DNA of 6,930 nt from an uncultured Victivallaceae bacterium (GTDB lineage: Bacteria > Verrucomicrobiota > Lentisphaeria > Victivallales > Victivallaceae), in contig CAKUKT010000140.1 of assembly GCA_934663655.1 (NCBI GenBank), positions 1 through 6,930 on the forward strand. The letters are read 5' to 3'. This document shows positions 6,762-6,930 of this stretch, piece by piece (the stretch's first letter is position 1; every line of letters starts with the position of its first letter). Both the position numbers and the translations under genes were made by a program. The notes beneath the pieces were generated by a model. It was not told the DNA's origin. It did not search any database and worked only from the letters and a program-made list of their open reading frames with translations.

Positions 6762-6930
6762 TTAAGGATGTTTCGCAAGAAAATCATCAACCTCTCTGCG
6801 CGTGGGAATCGCAGTGCGGCCACCGGGTTTCCGACATTTGAGACCCGCCACCGCCGAGGCAAAGCGCATGCTTTCGTAGAGGTCTCCTTGTTCGAGGTAC
6901 TTGATTCCCAGGGCGCTGTGAAATACATCT
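6762..6930 (-). CDS. PfkB/ribokinase-family sugar kinase, C-terminal 55 residues (N-terminus beyond window)
   Basis: This is the C-terminal end of a PfkB-family ATP-dependent carbohydrate kinase, read in the frame ending at the TAA at 6762-6764. The first visible residues, DVFHSALG, match the family signature GAGDxFHGA. The leading Asp is the expected catalytic base, with the preceding Gly-Ala-Gly just outside the window. The following MRFASAVAGLKC, PGGRTAIP and TRREVDDFL parts are typical of the terminal helices and tail of this family. They look closer to YihV-like sugar kinases than to ribokinase or IolC, whose tail differs; this is from memory, not an alignment. The stop lies 17 bases before the isomerase start, so it is in the same operon. 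The substrate is unknown. A PfkB enzyme with a class II aldolase commonly makes the (bis)phosphate that the aldolase cleaves. Confidence 0.83.
   Translation of the reverse strand, partial: DVFHSALGIKYLEQGDLYESMRFASAVAGLKCRKPGGRTAIPTRREVDDFLAKHP

Noticed and set aside
6737..6928. A 63-codon open frame with an ATG at the right edge of the minus strand
   Set aside because: It overlaps a different frame that encodes a clear PfkB kinase C-terminus ending at 6762; the 63-codon frame has no family features and would run into the isomerase start.
1..6930. A standard myo-inositol degradation operon
   Set aside because: Only IolB is diagnostic. IolG, IolE and IolD are not seen, the PfkB end does not resemble IolC, and the fucose-isomerase-like and FGGY proteins are not part of that pathway.
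6762..6930. A sulfoquinovose (sulfosugar) pathway suggested by the YihV-like kinase tail
   Set aside because: Only 55 residues of the kinase are visible, and neither IolB nor the GlcD-like/Fe-S pair fits known sulfoglycolysis gene sets. It remains untested but unsupported.

Overview
The window is a stretch of a single, tightly packed, leftward-reading operon. Seven genes lie on the minus strand with gaps of 2 to 38 bases. Every complete start has a Shine-Dalgarno-like sequence, and no terminator hairpin or recognisable promoter is visible inside the window. Both end genes run off the edge, so neither the promoter nor the end of the operon is present. The GC-rich composition, clear AGGAG-type ribosome sites and enzyme content indicate a bacterium that uses diverse sugars. 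The cysteine-rich proteins and the flavin/Fe-S dehydrogenase pair would suit an anaerobe or facultative anaerobe. A relative of Lentisphaerae or Planctomycetes is a guess from gene style only and cannot be shown from this sequence.

In transcription order (right to left) the layout is: the C-terminal end of a PfkB/ribokinase-family sugar kinase (6762-6930); a 457-residue isomerase of the L-fucose/L-arabinose isomerase fold (5371-6744); a 5-deoxy-glucuronate isomerase, IolB (4551-5351); an FGGY-family kinase resembling xylulokinase (3038-4543); an FAD-linked oxidase of the GlcD / alkyl-DHAP-synthase type (1545-2999); a small GlcF/HdrD-like Fe-S protein with many metal-binding cysteines replaced (508-1542); and the N-terminal 163 residues of a class II fructose-bisphosphate-type aldolase (1-489).

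Taken together this looks like a complete route for an unusual sugar, polyol or sugar acid. There are two ketol-isomerase steps, two ATP-dependent phosphorylations, a retro-aldol cleavage giving DHAP or a similar triose phosphate, and a flavin dehydrogenase that could oxidise a hydroxy acid or polyol made or consumed in the route. IolB plus a class II aldolase (possibly IolJ) recalls the lower half of myo-inositol degradation. However, IolG, IolE and IolD are absent from the window, and the kinase fragment does not look like IolC. The fucose-isomerase-like protein and the FGGY kinase are not part of that pathway, so the substrate is open.

The most striking single observation is in the Fe-S protein. 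Its ferredoxin-like region keeps the four cysteines expected for one [4Fe-4S] cluster but has lost three of the four for the second cluster, and both CCG-type domains have lost most of their cysteines.
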